A stretch of 64,000 nucleotides of DNA from Siphonodentalium dalli (lineage: Eukaryota; Mollusca; Scaphopoda; Gadilida; Siphonodentaliidae). Location of the stretch: NCBI GenBank assembly GCA_032622095.1, contig CP136064.1, positions 52,520,073 through 52,584,072 of the forward strand, given 5' to 3'. The notes under the pieces are model-generated. The model was not told the DNA's origin and did not search any database. It was given only the letters and a program-made list of their open reading frames with translations. A program made the position numbers and the translations under genes. Of this stretch, positions 1 through 11,961 are shown piece by piece (the first letter of the stretch is position 1; every line of letters begins with the position of its first letter).

Positions 1-460
1 ATAAGAACACTGCTATCAGTCACTAATCAGTGGAGTATCTAACAGTAAGTTAGAAGGTTAACTATCTCCTGAATTAATCTTCTATGTCATCACTGAACCC
101 AGAACAGGGCTATTTACCTTATCAAAGTCACCCCAATTACTACATGCATGTGCAGTCATTAATTTAACCTACAGTAGAGCAGTCTGGTACATAGACAAGA
201 GTCATACATCATTGTAGCACATAATCCTTCTCTGTCAGAGCATCACAAATCAATATAATAAGAGGGAGGATTGTAATGATTCTGATAGGAACATTATTCT
301 TTAGTGATTCCTACGCCCTTACGTAAATTGTTTGTGGATAAAGCTCAGGAGCCTGGGAATGAAATTCATTAATATAGTCGAGGAATGGGAATAATGGCTG
401 ATCTTGACAGATGCTTACATTGCATGCTGCCAAAAAATTGTACACGCTTTTCGGCAGCTT

Positions 461-808
461 TATTAAAGATATATTCATGGTTCCAGAACGACAGTTACAA
501 CAACAACATACTAAATGTAATTTTACAAACAATTTTGCTTTGTTTCACTGAAAAGAAGTTTAAAACTTAATGTAACATACATGTACAAATTATACCTATA
601 AATACCAAACAATGTTATTGGAAAATTAAGAAAATAATCCTCGTTGTCAATTTAAAACATTTATATTATATGACATGAATAGATTGAGAACATTCAATAA
701 TCAAATATAGCATTTTGAATGTGGTATTTCTCATTCAAGTTGTGTATTTTATACACAATAATCCTTTTTAATTTTTTGTTCACTGACCTGGAATCTGAAC
801 ATATCTTA
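461..808. mobile_element. MITE family W, copy 1
   Basis: Begins TTAAAGATATATTCATGGTT and ends with the imperfect inverse (ATCTGAACATATCTTA). The inner sequence TACCAAACAATG is shared with the copy at 10664. Confidence 0.5.
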
Positions 809-1090
809 TTCAGTAAGCCAAAAATACACACATTTCAATATAAGCTTTAGTCTTGTGCCCACAGATTATTCTATAAAGCAATTTTTTTGGGGAGGATATC
901 TGGGACATGTATCGCATCTGTAGTTCAGTATCAGATTTACAATGTTACTAATGTTAGCCCGACGCTTATCCAACATTTAATAATACGACCTTTTTTTCAA
1001 AAAGGGCGTATAAAAAGGTTGGTGTGATACACCTGAGAGGTGAAGATCAGAGACTTGGGAGACATATTCTCCATAACATGTGCTACATGT

Positions 1091-1306
1091 ACAGTGATGC
1101 TCTAATTAATCGACTCCTTAACCACAGCAGAATTATGGGTAACTTTTCAGGATTTAGTCGGAAATATGGCTTGTTGCCATTCATCGGAAAGCTCTCGGCG
1201 ACAGCTTTCCGATGAATGGCAACAAGCCATATTTCCGACTAAATCCTGAAAAGTAACCCATAATTCTGCTGTGGTTAAGGAAATTGATTAATTAGAGCAT
1301 TACTGT
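1091..1306. mobile_element. Palindromic MITE family P, copy 1
   Basis: Nearly perfect inverted repeat over its whole ~215 bp. Ends CAGT(A/G)ATGC, flanked by TA on both sides. Arms contain AATTATGGGTAACTTTTCAG and TCGGAAATATGGCTTGTTGC. CAGT ends in a TA duplication fit Tc1/mariner-driven MITEs. Confidence 0.85.
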
Positions 1307-1338
1307 ACTTCTTCCTATTTTTGCCCAATGTAATGGAG

Positions 1339-1610
1339 AGGTGGCTTCTCTCTCTTATATCTTAAAACATGCATATTTGAAGTATATTTATTGATTATAA
1401 TGTTCCATATATACTCATTATAATGGTATTATAAATGGGGCTCTTGTATTAAACAATACTTATTAGATCACAGCAATGTGATGTTAGAGTGTAAAGTGGA
1501 CTTCAGCCTTTATGACTTCTCCCATAAAACAGTCCATTTCTCCCAAATAATCTACCAGGGAGAAGTCACTTCTCCAAATTTGAATTCTCTAGGCTAGTCT
1601 CTGGCGAAGG
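1339..1610. mobile_element. MITE family I, copy 1
   Basis: GAGAAGT-rich inverted ends (GGAGAGGTGGCTTCTCTC at left, GAGAAGTCACTTCTCC at right) and the shared middle TTAAACAATACTTATT. Boundaries are approximate. Confidence 0.45.
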
Positions 1611-3540
1611 TACAAATATGCTGGAGGGATTGTGGGGTAGAAAATAGGTGCCATTTTCCAGACACTTCAATGCAATGGAAACAAAATTTTCGATTTTTCC
1701 ATAACTTTTCCAGGATTATGGACCAGTGTCTGAACCCTGTGTAACCCAGGGAGTTATCCATGAATTCAAGTTAACACATTGAGTTGAAGAATAAATAGAA
1801 TACAAATGTCTCATCTACCCATGTAGACAAATTCCAATCAACAAAGTCATGTTTCGGAGTACTAGTTGTATGGCAACATTACGATGGTATATTTTTTAGC
1901 CAGCCCTAATCCCACCATAGTGGCAAAACGTACAATAATTGGTCGCATTCCTCCCTTGCTTTATCATTAAGCTGCTACTTAATATAATTAAGAAGTATTC
2001 AACTAAAAAACATCCACAAGAATGGTAACGTAGTTGGCTCAGGACCAGATCGCCAGAAGTGATGGAGTTATGAGTGAACTTGGCTGATCTGAACCACCAG
2101 CCAGAAAATGTGCCTACATCTGTGATTTCTGGCTTAATTAATCATGACTGCATTGATGTAATAAAGCATACTGTGGGTCAAAGACTTCCAATAACAGTCA
2201 AACTAATAATTATCCTATGTGAGCAAAAGCAGTATTTGACATCATTAACTTATTCGTTCACCTATTAATATACAGGTAACTTCATACCAATTTGAGTTTA
2301 TAGGTTATCAAAGCAGGGAATTATTATTCCCTGTCTTTATCTCTCTGTTATATAAATGCTCCACTAGCAAAATCACATAACATATGAGAGATCCAATGGA
2401 CGCAGTTAGTGAAACCCCATCATGATCCAAACCACGTCTGATACAAATGTTGATTATCAAATTTTTTATCATTGTATATTTAATTCAATTGTTTGTATCT
2501 GATATCGAAGCTTAATTAATTTTTTATATATTTTTTTTATGAAAAATCAAGATATCAGCCAGGTGCAGAAAGGATTAACTCTAAGTTTGAATATCAAAGT
2601 TTTGGAAAGGACAACGAATAAAACCATTAATTAAAAGTGGAAGATGCTGAATTGTAGTATGTTGAATAACGCCCTTAGATTTTGACTGTTACGTCAGTAT
2701 CTCTAATATATATATATATTTTTAATCTAGCATGCGATGGGTGCATGGTACATTTGAGCCTCCAAATTATGCACACTTACAGTGTAACAAACAATAGCAT
2801 AATTCAAGGCTTCAGACAAACATGGGGTTTTAACTAAAGCTTTAAAAAATAGTGATGATTCCAGTAACCAGTCAGCCCCTCAGCTGAGCCCCTACTAAAT
2901 TAAAATTAAAAAAATAAGTACATAACCAGGCATAATCGAAACAAAAAATTGTGTTTATAGACCCCCTATCGTAGTAAAACTGTGCTGATCCGTCGCTAAT
3001 CCATATTATTTATTTACCAGAAGTCAGTGTTTTGAGATGGTGGCGCCCTGGTGAAAATGGGCTGGTTCAACCAGCCTTCATTAAATATCCCTCCCAATAT
3101 CTACAGTAATGTGTTCATTGTGTGCCGTTTCCTCAATGGTCCTATATTTTGGTTTATCAATTTGGCCAAAGTTTCTGAATAATGGCCAAAACAATTCAGC
3201 AATGGCCAAAAAATTGGCCAAAGGAATTTTATGGCCATCGTAAACTCTTGATATATTATTTGTGTTGCCAGGGACATTGTTCAGAATGAACCTATTCCAT
3301 ACATGGTCATACAGAAGTTTTCAACAAAAAAATTAAAAAACAGAACAAAATTATTTCCGGCCGCCGCCCATATTTTTCTCGCTCTATGTTACTGAAAACA
3401 TTACTATTTTGTTTAGGCTTAACAGAAAATTCCAATGTAATATTTTATAACTGAGTGGGAGAATACAATTAGTATAGAAAGAGCTAATATCAAGTCATTT
3501 ATTACAGCTCTTTTCGGAACCTGTCAATCCTGTGAACTCA
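1611..3540. other. No gene recognised
   Basis: AT-rich sequence. Four TGGCCAA words cluster at 3163-3224. This would be intron if the 3541-3900 exon continues leftward. Confidence 0.6.
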
Positions 3541-3900
3541 CCTTGAGTAATCGAAATCATTGGCAGTAACTTGAGGCTGCCTCTGAGGTGGCGGAGGTTT
3601 CTCATCGAACTCTATATCCTCATAAGGCTTGTCATCCCCCAGCTTGATATTCCTATTGACATCGAAATGATTGCTTTCCGTGTGATTTGTGGTCGTTTCC
3701 TTCACCTCTTTGACAGCTTTGACCCCGGGAGAGTGACCTTGCTTGGTATCCACCCCCATCACGGACGAGTACGGCGAATGATCATTAATCTCAATGTGAA
3801 CTTCTTTCCGAGGGACTAGAATAATTTCTGAAGAAATCCGCTTTGAGTCAACATCCTCAACATTGATACAAATCTCACGTCTTTTAACATTTGCGGACAT
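3541..3900 (-). CDS. Unrecognised protein, first coding exon
   Basis: ATG at 3900 has a good context (A at -3). An in-frame TGA lies upstream, so this is a credible start. 120 codons run to a strong GTGAGT donor at 3540. The sequence is hydrophilic: basic start (MSANVKRREICINVEDVDSK), then an acidic and Pro-rich end (EDIEFDEKPPPPQRQPQ) and NDFDYSR at the splice. It has no signal peptide or membrane segment, so it looks like a disordered cytosolic N-terminal tail, as seen in many transporters or scaffold proteins. That is only a guess. No continuing exon is recognisable between 1 and 3540, so the next exon is probably outside the window. Its higher GC and the lack of repeats support a real exon. 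Confidence 0.6.
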
Positions 3901-4850
3901 TTTCACAGTGTTAATACCTTGAGGGAGTGCAGATCTGCCCAGGTATCAGCCAGTTAATGATCCTTTATATCTTAATTGATAAAAGATGCTACTCCAAGAT
4001 GCAGAATAAAAATTAATTTATAGTTCCTAAAGCTTTGAGATACTATCATCAAGTGAGCACAGGAAGTAGACCTGGTCTATCCAATCACCAATGCTACTGG
4101 GTAACAGGTCGGCCTGGTGTGCGTGATGATAAGTTTAAAGTATCAATATCGCAAAGGCTAAAATGGTGTCTTATCCCTCGCAGAACGATAAAATCAATCA
4201 CTGGTGTAACATGCAAACAATGTTATTGATTCATCCAGAATGCACTCATTTTTTGTTAATTAATCATTAATCATAATGGGATCTGAGAACTGTCATGCTG
4301 ATCTTAGAAACACTACCTTATCTTATTTAACTTCCTTGTTCTCATTCAAACAGCACTTTAACATTAAAATTTCTTCATTATTGTCTGTTCAAGAACATAA
4401 TTTAAGGTCGAGATGGATCTCCTAGAACCCTGATGCCCGCTAAATGTTTTAAATTGATGTAGACATATCCGTCCAAGCCTAACCCAGAATCACATGTAAA
4501 CTGTCATTTAGACATTTGTGTCCAAGCCTTACCCAGAAGTACATGTAAACTGTCATAACTTTCCCTCATATATTATTTAAAATGGCACTCTAGGTTTCTC
4601 ATTTTGAAAGGCACGATATTATTTATCAATTGGAAAATATTGAATAATCAATTACATTGAAGCACTAGTGAGATATATGATCTATTATAAACTTGACGGA
4701 ATTGAAATATGAACCTTTTATTGATCAATGCTCAGTCATGCCTCAACTCATGCTCAATCTCAGTCAGGTAAAATTTAAAGCACTCCCATAAGGAACTGTG
4801 TAAAACATGCAACAAACGTGATGTGAACCATATTCCTGGTATGTGTTAGT
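3901..4850. other. Upstream region of the unknown exon
   Basis: 5' side of the 3541-3900 gene. No TATA box or other motif stands out. TCCAAGCCT(A/T)ACCCAGAA occurs twice near 4472 and 4531. Confidence 0.5.
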
Positions 4851-5064
4851 ACAGTAATGCCCTAAATAATAGACTCCTTAACCACAGCAGAATTATGGGT
4901 AATTTTTCAGGATTTAGTCGGAAATATGGCTTGTTGCCATTCATCGGAAAGCTCTCACTGAGAGCTTTCCGATGAATGGCAACAAGTCATATTTCCGACT
5001 AAATCCGGTAAAATTACCCATAATTCTGCTGTGGTTAAGGAGTCAATTATTTAGGGCATTACTA
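4851..5064. mobile_element. Palindromic MITE family P, copy 2
   Basis: Both arms are complete (about 105 bp each), with the turn at GAAAGCTCTCACTGAGAGC near 4950-4968. Confidence 0.85.
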
Positions 5065-5580
5065 TAGTTGCTTAATTCAGCAAGATCACACTAAGCAGGA
5101 ATATGATAAACATCCTATATCAAAATATAAACAGATGACATCAAGAAGGAACTTGGTTTCAATGAAGTACAGTGTATGCGATACTCAAAATTATGCAGGA
5201 ACAAATACTGGCAGAAAGTTTGATAAGCTATTGCAAAAGCAGAACATGGTCTTTTTTCTTCAAAATAGAATAGCAACTGCGCAACCAGAGATATCTCTGG
5301 TAGAATGTGATGACATTGCAATGAGGAGGTGAATTGTAACTCATAGCAAACACTTCGTAAAAATTATTTGACATGCACAAATGACCAGTACAAACTAATT
5401 GGTGCCTTTTACAATGTATTTTGTCCAACACCAAAAATGTTGTTATGTCCAGGCTTGGATATCTAACGTATCTTGGATTAGTGAATCCTGAGTGCATCTT
5501 TAGCTAAGAAACAGTTATTAAATGACCATGTTGTGTGGTAGGGAAGTTTTAGATCCTCAGACTTTGATATCAAAAGGGAA

Positions 5581-6046
5581 CAAGTCTGAGTTTAGTGTGT
5601 CTGTCATTTCCAGAATGAGGTCCCCAGATGGTGAATTCAGTGACGCTATCTCGCATAACGGACTAGCATGACTAAATTCACCCTCTGGGGACCTCATTCT
5701 GCTTAGGTCTCACCTTCTCTGGAAAGTTTCTTGATTATCAAATTTCTATAGAAATTTCTTCACATAGATTCTATTTCATTTTTAGTTTAGTTTAGTTTAG
5801 TTTATCTATATCCCCAAATTGCATAAATGAGGTGCCCAATGGGTGCATATCACAATATTCACCATTGGGCTGATTTGGGAACTTAATTCATTCTGAGTCA
5901 ATGTCTCCCATAGCATATGACCATGCAGAATGAGATTCCCAGAGGGTGAATTTAGTGATGCTAGCCCACTATGCGGGATAGCATCACTAAATTCACCTTC
6001 TGGGGACCTCATTCCGCAAATGACAGGCACACTAAACTCAGACTTG
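5581..6046. mobile_element. MITE family E, copy 1 (two palindromes)
   Basis: Outer ends CAAGTCTGAG and CTCAGACTTG. Inside are two palindromes built on GAATGAGGTCCCCAGAGGGT, separated by about 230 bp that include a (TTTAG)n tract at 5780-5803. Confidence 0.8.
5778..5804 (+). repeat. Microsatellite (TTTAG)n
   Basis: Four to five units inside E copy 1. Confidence 0.9.
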
Positions 6047-6329
6047 AAAGGGAATGATAAAAAGAAGTCCAGGGGCAAAACTGCTTCACTAGGTATGAAT
6101 GGTACATTTAAAACCCCAGATCAATGTAGAACAATTTAGTATGAACAGCACAGAGTACAAAGATATTAATGTGAGGGAGGTACTAAAACATTCATTTAGT
6201 AATGTGTTAAGTGTGATATATCTGCAGCTGCCACTAGATAATAAAACTAAATCATGATATCACACACATAATACACGTATATTACAGATTTCTGTGAGTT
6301 AGGGGGACAAGGGTATGAGTTAGAAGGTA

Positions 6330-6804
6330 TTAACCATTTCATGACCGGAGCTTCACTGGTGCAACATTAACCCTTTTAGTGCCAGGGGCCGATCTCATCG
6401 GCCCTAATTTATGGTCTGTAGAGTGCCCTAAAAAAAAAGATTTTTTGTTTGTTTTGGGTTAGGCCCATGCATTCTCTTATATATACGAGGCGACCTTTGG
6501 TCGACTGGCATATATAAGAGAATGCATTGGCACAGGGTATATGGGTCGATACAAAAATCGGACCTGGCACTCAAAGGGTTAAAGACCATGTGCCAGTGCA
6601 TTCTCTTATATATTTGAGTACCCCATAGAGAGCCTCTCATATATCAGAGAATGCACTGGCTTACAATGACAAGGTAATTATTGTTAGGCCAATGTAATCT
6701 CTTATATATGTGAGGCTCCCTATGGGAGACTCGCATATAAAAGAGAATGAATTGGCACAGGGTTTTCGCAAAATTTCAGGAAGCTCCAGTTATAGAAGTG
6801 TTAA
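6330..6804. mobile_element. MITE family D, copy 1, carrying a nested A1
   Basis: TTAACCATTTCATGACCGGA at left and CCAGTTATAGAAGTGTTAA at right. Two hairpins at 6591-6660 and 6688-6755. The element is split at its inner TTAA by A1. Confidence 0.8.
6367..6582. mobile_element. MITE family A, copy 1
   Basis: TTAACCCTTTTAGTGCCAGG to CTGGCACTCAAAGGGTTAA. CCCTTT ends in a TTAA duplication fit piggyBac-like mobilisation. One hairpin at 6463-6530. Confidence 0.85.
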
Positions 6805-6975
6805 TATATTAGTGGTACTGAAGAGAAGAAATAAAGAGTGTTATTTCCAATGAGTTGCTATATCTCCATTTATGTCTAGACCCCCTTCATCAGCCCCATA
6901 AACTTACAAATCGAACAGTGAGTTTTCATCATTTATCCTAGTCTGAAGCAACGTGGTAGAGCATAGTGTAATGTG

Positions 6976-7001
6976 CATTACATTACATTACATTACATTT
7001 T
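6976..7001 (+). repeat. Microsatellite (CATTA)n
   Basis: Five units. Confidence 0.9.
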
Positions 7002-7412
7002 AGATGATTAGACATCTCTTGGTACCATACAATTCAGGACACATGACAAAAATTTGATGTTCTGGAGCCTTACTTCAAGATTTCTATCAGCTTTTGTTCA
7101 GTAAGACAGAAAGATTGAAATTACATGTAGATTATGAAGCCAAAATGAAAAGCAGAATTAATTTTTTTAATGTCTTCGCTTCATTCCATTGGAAGGACAA
7201 CCTTTGATTTCAATGTATCACAAGCTGACACTAGCATTATCCAGCAAATATACATCATTGGTTTTTAATACAGAAGGAAATATGTGAAATGCTACACATG
7301 TGGACAACTTGTGTACAACTTTTGAGAAATGTCCCCCCCCCCATGAGGTATCTTTGGTTTATCATTGATGACCTAATAGAGATACAGATCAGATTACCCA
7401 TAATTTTCAAGG

Positions 7413-7842
7413 TTAAAGGTACTCAATCTAAATGGATGGTCTCTATATAATCAGATTCCAACAACAACATTTTTTAAATGCCGCTTCAGCTAACAGAATA
7501 GATTAATTGCACAAAAATAATGTTAACCAGTCAACTATAGTAAAAAATTGCCTGAAACGTGTTATTTATCAACATGTTGTTCGACAAAATTTGGATTTGT
7601 TATCAACACAAAGCCTCTTGATTTTAGAGTTATCCATCTTCATCTGCAATTTGGTCCGAGACCATCGGCTCGTCGACTTTTTACTGGGCCACTGTACTGG
7701 GCCACTAATAGATTTCAAAAATCAATATCTAATAACTCTGAGCTTTGATAGGTGGGTTCCTCGACTCAAATCAAATATTTTTTACCCCTGAATCCAAATA
7801 AATAGTAATTGAGGGACATTCAATCAGATTATGCATTTTTAA
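7413..7842. mobile_element. MITE family F, copy 1
   Basis: Starts TTAAAGGTACTCAATC. The right end is diverged at TTAA. The inner part matches the copy at 16360-16735 in inverse. Confidence 0.7.
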
Positions 7843-7901
7843 CATTGCTGGCCACACATATATAAATTTCAAAATGTTACATTAGAAAGGGAATGCAGTC
7901 T

Positions 7902-8345
7902 CACCCTATGTGTGCCGATCGGTATATTTCTGTGGGTCGGTGTAGAGCTGTTAACCGCGGGAACTCCCGTACGAGGGGTAGATTGGAAAACGTGGTTTGT
8001 CAAAAACGGAATGAAATTTTCTTAACTGTTTTTTTTGCTTTAATCATCGAACAAAGGTCCCAACAAACAGTAAGTATGATTGCCTAGTAGATAATATCGC
8101 ATAATCGCGTCCCTTCAATACTTTTATCACAGCTTTTGCCTCGAAAAAGGTAAAATTCCTGTTTAAATCTCCATAACTTTTGCAAACCAAGACCTTTACT
8201 TCGGGAAACCAATTGAAATTATAGGCAAATATATTGAGAATTGATTTGGGTGCGTAAACCCAACCATCAAAGCTATATTTCTTGGTGAAAATTTAGTTTG
8301 ACGGAGGGCACTACCGAGAAAAAATGGCACGAATATAGCAATGAG
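7902..8345 (+). repeat. Left long TIR of the 2.6-kb element
   Basis: Pairs with 10065-10506 in inverted orientation. Landmarks in both arms are TTAACCGCGGGAACTCCC near the end and GTTTGACGGAGGGCACTACC at the inner side. Confidence 0.9.
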
Positions 8346-8543
8346 AAAACATGGTATGACCGGGAAAAAGCTATCAAAGATCGGATGATAGCTGAAATTA
8401 AACCTTCATATATGCTGGTATTTTAACAGGTTTAGGCGGTGTTATTCTCAGGACATTCTTCGAACATATATGGGACTGATTGATCATGACTAAACATATC
8501 GTATAAACATTTACGTCAGGTGCAAATATCGTTTTATTATGAC

Positions 8544-9428
8544 TTAGCCATGCATAGTTGTTTCGTATTGTATAAATTGCTTTTTTCCAAGCACAGTATG
8601 TGCTACTTGCTGGATAACGTCTTGGCGAATACCAGGAAGATAACCCTTAGATTCTTGGTCTTTTTTAGATTCTTGGTCCTTTGTCATAAGGTTGAGTCTA
8701 TGAGGTATGCCTACGGCAAAATTCAGCTTAGCTGTTAGAGGGTCATAGTAGTTTTTCTCGGTTAATCCTTGAGTAATGTCGCCAATGTGTTGAGGACCCC
8801 TCATGAAACGAAGACATTTTCCTCGAAATAGCCGATATCCAGCTAACCAGAACGTTTTGGTTTCTCTTGGAAATCGCATCATCGAAGTAGTTGGCAAAGA
8901 AAATAACCGGACTAAGTCCAAGAATAACAAATAAGATATATTGTCTAAGGGCAGTGAGCCATGAGCGATCAGTCGATTCATCTCCATATACAGATCGACA
9001 TGCTCCTCACCTTCTAACTGTTGTAGCACTTTTGGCAGCAGGTCTGTTAGTTCCTCAATCTGAACTTCAAATTCCGTTTCGTCTATTGGGATACTACTGC
9101 CACTGGTATCATCCATTGAACTGTCTTCTTGTTCAACAACTAGTTCTGATTCATAGTTTAGTTTTCGCTTGACAGGTGTGTTGTGTTTTTTTACTTTCGA
9201 TTTCACATTGACAGTGAATATTGACTCGTCCCTAACATCGACCATTCTCCCCTCTGAAACTAGGTCTGTTGGAATGACACCACGATGAACTTTCAGCGCG
9301 TATTTCTCTGTCGCTGTTGCATGGTCCAAAAACTTTTCCAAATAGCGCAACTCACATTGTCCGTGATCTGTGACATTGCGATCTACAATGTCACTCAGGT
9401 TCGTCCACTTTGATCCACAGTGAAACAT
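8544..9428 (-). CDS. 294-aa ORF of unknown function inside the 2.6-kb TIR element
   Basis: Uninterrupted ORF, ATG at 9428 and TAA at 8544-8546. I recognise no transposase signature (no clear DDE/D motif cluster, zinc finger or HTH). Seen: residues 1-70 mixed, with HGQCELRYLEKFLDHATATE; 75-125 basic then acidic and Ser-rich, probably disordered (VKKHNTPVKRKLN, EQEDSSMDDTSGSS); 125-230 a predicted helical, hydrophobic domain with SYLLFLDLVRLFSLP and FWLAGYRLFRGKCLRFMRG; then a Lys/Gln-rich tail with a duplicated KDQESK. It is the only long ORF in the element and lies between long TIRs, so it is either an accessory element protein, a captured host gene, or a transposase too diverged to recognise by eye. 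Its intact frame over 885 bp suggests recent activity or selection. Confidence 0.6.
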   Translation of the reverse strand: MFHCGSKWTNLSDIVDRNVTDHGQCELRYLEKFLDHATATEKYALKVHRGVIPTDLVSEGRMVDVRDESIFTVNVKSKVKKHNTPVKRKLNYESELVVEQEDSSMDDTSGSSIPIDETEFEVQIEELTDLLPKVLQQLEGEEHVDLYMEMNRLIAHGSLPLDNISYLLFLDLVRLFSLPTTSMMRFPRETKTFWLAGYRLFRGKCLRFMRGPQHIGDITQGLTEKNYYDPLTAKLNFAVGIPHRLNLMTKDQESKKDQESKGYLPGIRQDVIQQVAHTVLGKKQFIQYETTMHG

Positions 9429-9519
9429 TTAAACGCCTGCACCATCCCCGAAACGATGAGAGAAATCACCATGTGAATGAATACTATGGAACTTACTTAT
9501 ATTGAGATCAATCAACTGG

Positions 9520-9634
9520 ATTCAATGATTACGTGATATACGTCACAAGGTGGATGGACCTGACAGAAACCCGAATGAAGGAGTTTACAAGTTAGTACAG
9601 CTACTGAGTGCGTTATATCACGTAATCATCGCAG
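9520..9634. repeat. Inner inverted repeat upstream of the element ORF
   Basis: ATGATTACGTGATATACG at about 9522-9540 and its inverse near 9610-9630 are separated by about 70 bp. It lies about 90-200 bp upstream of the ORF start, so it could be a regulatory site or a small nested insertion. Confidence 0.5.
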
Positions 9635-10064
9635 CCTGTTGATTATTCTGTTTATTACACATCCCAGCTAGAAATTTGGCAGCTTGATGTGTGGTTTAAA
9701 TTGTTGGGAACAACTTTTAAAAGACAATTTATGCACGAAATTTCACAAAAAGAAATTAAACATCAAAGGGGAAATGACGTCAATTTCGGCAGTGACAATA
9801 TACATATATAGGCCTACCTGATAATTAACTGGGAAATCTGTATAAATCACACATATATACTAGATAGGTAATAAATACAATGTTGTAGGTTATTACATAC
9901 ATGCCATATCAATATTAGATCAATTGCATATTCCAACAGATCATCGAATAAGGTAACAGCTGCATTTAGTTCAAATTCCATTAAAATTTCAATGAAACTG
10001 GAATGTCAATAATTTGCTATTTCCCGTCCATTTGCAGTAAAATCGTAACTATCAGATGATCTTC

Positions 10065-10506
10065 TCGTGCTATATTGGTGCCATTGTTTCTCGGTAGTGC
10101 CCTCCGTCAAACTAAATTTTCACCAAGAAATATAGCTTTGATGGTTTGGTTTACACACTCAAATTGATTCTCAATATATTTGCCTATAATTTCGATTGGT
10201 TTCCCGAAGTAAAGGTCTTGGTTTGCAAAAGTTATGGAGATTTAAACAGGAATTTTACCTTTTTCGAGGCAAAAGCTGTGGTAAAAGTATTGAAGGGACG
10301 CGATTATGCGATATTATTAACTAGGCAATCATACTTACTGTTTGTTGGGTCCTTTGTTCGATGATTAATGCAAAAAAACAGTTAAGAAATTTTCATTCTT
10401 TGCTTTGACAAACCACGTTTTCCAATCTACCCCTCGTACGGGAGTTCCCGCGGTTAACAGCTCTACACCGACCCACAGCAATACACCGATCGGCACACAT
10501 GGGGTG
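10065..10506 (-). repeat. Right long TIR of the 2.6-kb element
   Basis: Inverted copy of 7902-8345 with scattered substitutions and small indels. The terminal CACCCCATGTGTGCCG is read on the minus strand. Confidence 0.9.
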
Positions 10507-10572
10507 GTCTTAACAGGCCTTATCTTATCATAGATAGCATTCTATAGCACTGTCCTCTAGTTGTATTAACTG

Positions 10573-10657
10573 AACACCCCTCTAAATGAATAATAGACTG
10601 TTCCAATGTATACTTTATAACTGACTGAGAGAATCTATTTAGCATAGAAAGGGTTAA
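10573..10657. mobile_element. MITE family G, fragment
   Basis: Only the right end remains: CACCCCTCTAAATGAATAAT through CATAGAAAGGGTTAA. Confidence 0.6.
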
Positions 10658-10663
10658 CAGTTA

Positions 10664-11026
10664 ATGCTAAAGATGTATTCAGGACTCCAGACCTACAGTC
10701 ACAACAACATACACAATCTTATTGATTATCTGATTGTCTATGTTTTACTAAAAATGTTAAAAACTAAATGTAGTACATTGTATGTAAATTAGACTTATAG
10801 ATACCAAACAATGCAAGTTTTGTTATTTAAACATTAGTGCTATAAGTAATGCTATTCCTCTTTGCCAATGAAATTATATCATATAAATGGATAGAATATT
10901 ATATAACAAATAATAATATGTTATCAAGACTCATTTAAAACATGTTATTTTATTTGCTAAAATCTAAATAAAAAGCAAAACCAGTTGAGAAAAATTTGGC
11001 TGAAACCCTGAATACATTTTTAGTAG
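10664..11026. mobile_element. MITE family W, copy 2
   Basis: Begins AAAGATGTATTCAGGACTCC and ends CCCTGAATACATTTTTAG, inverted ends of about 18 bp. Shares ACAACAACATAC and TACCAAACAATG with copy 1. Confidence 0.5.
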
Positions 11027-11942
11027 TTTAATCAGTTAACATGTTAGCAATATTATTCAGAAATGACTGATAACGAAAGCTGTTAGTAAATATAGATATT
11101 GCAGCTCAAAATTATTGAAGCAAATCTAATTTAAAATGTTTGATGATTTTGTGTTAAGGACACCACCACCACCTATAATGTTATCTGATGATCGGAGCAC
11201 GAAGGGTTAATATTCCACCACGAGATTCCGTCTCTTGCATATTGAATCGGGATCATCCCACAAAGAATGACACAATAAGTTCCAAACACTGATCCGAACG
11301 AGAATGAAACTACAACGACTACACACAAGTGTTGTTTTCTATGCGAACATTAAAATATGAAATAGTTTTCTGGATGAAAGCTTGACTACTGGAGAGGAAC
11401 CGGCATAATGGGGGTACCTACTGAGTAAGATAAAAAGTCAGAATAAATTCTAAACTGCTGCACAAGAAAAGGTAATAGGCCTGTTCACATATATCACTGG
11501 TGTCAGGATTGTAATTTTGGTGTGTGTGGGTTGTGGATGTTCTACAGATTATCACACTGACTTGGTTAGTACAACTGACTGTTGCTCTTCACAGAATGCC
11601 AGAAGGATGCAGCAGTTTATTAACCCACGTGTTGTTTTTGCCACCATTATCACCCATCAAGCATTTGTCATTCCCTAACAGATCCATGGCTTTATTACTA
11701 TTCAACTATCAAGATTGCTTGATTGACTTGACTCCTGATGAGAATTGATATTGATGTTGGTTCTTATCATCGGGACAGGTGGAGAATGAACAAGAAGTTG
11801 CACCTCAGGTGCTAGCTAGATCATGCCTTGAATCTCTACTATGGCTAACGCCCCTAAAGATCATATTCCACCAGTACAAAACCTCGGAACTTTTTCCAGT
11901 TTTGACAGGGAACCTTACAAAGTAAATGAGGTAAAATACTGC

Positions 11943-11961
11943 CCCCTCTCTCTCTCTCTCT
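11943..11961 (+). repeat. Microsatellite (TC)n
   Basis: About nine CT units, within the left half of the larger H element. Confidence 0.9.

Larger units (their letters stand above)
7902..10506. mobile_element. 2605-bp DNA element with ~440-bp terminal inverted repeats
   Basis: Ends are CACCC(T/C)ATGTGTGCCG on both sides in inverted orientation, flanked by a direct GTCT at 7898-7901 and 10507-10510 (4-bp target duplication). The arms match for about 440 bp at roughly 95% by eye. CAC ends with a 4-bp duplication resemble the Chapaev branch of CMC elements, but without a recognised transposase this is only a suggestion. Confidence 0.9.

Noticed and set aside
311-570. Two opposed small frames near the left edge
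   Set aside because: They overlap family W repeat sequence and each other, with no coding evidence.
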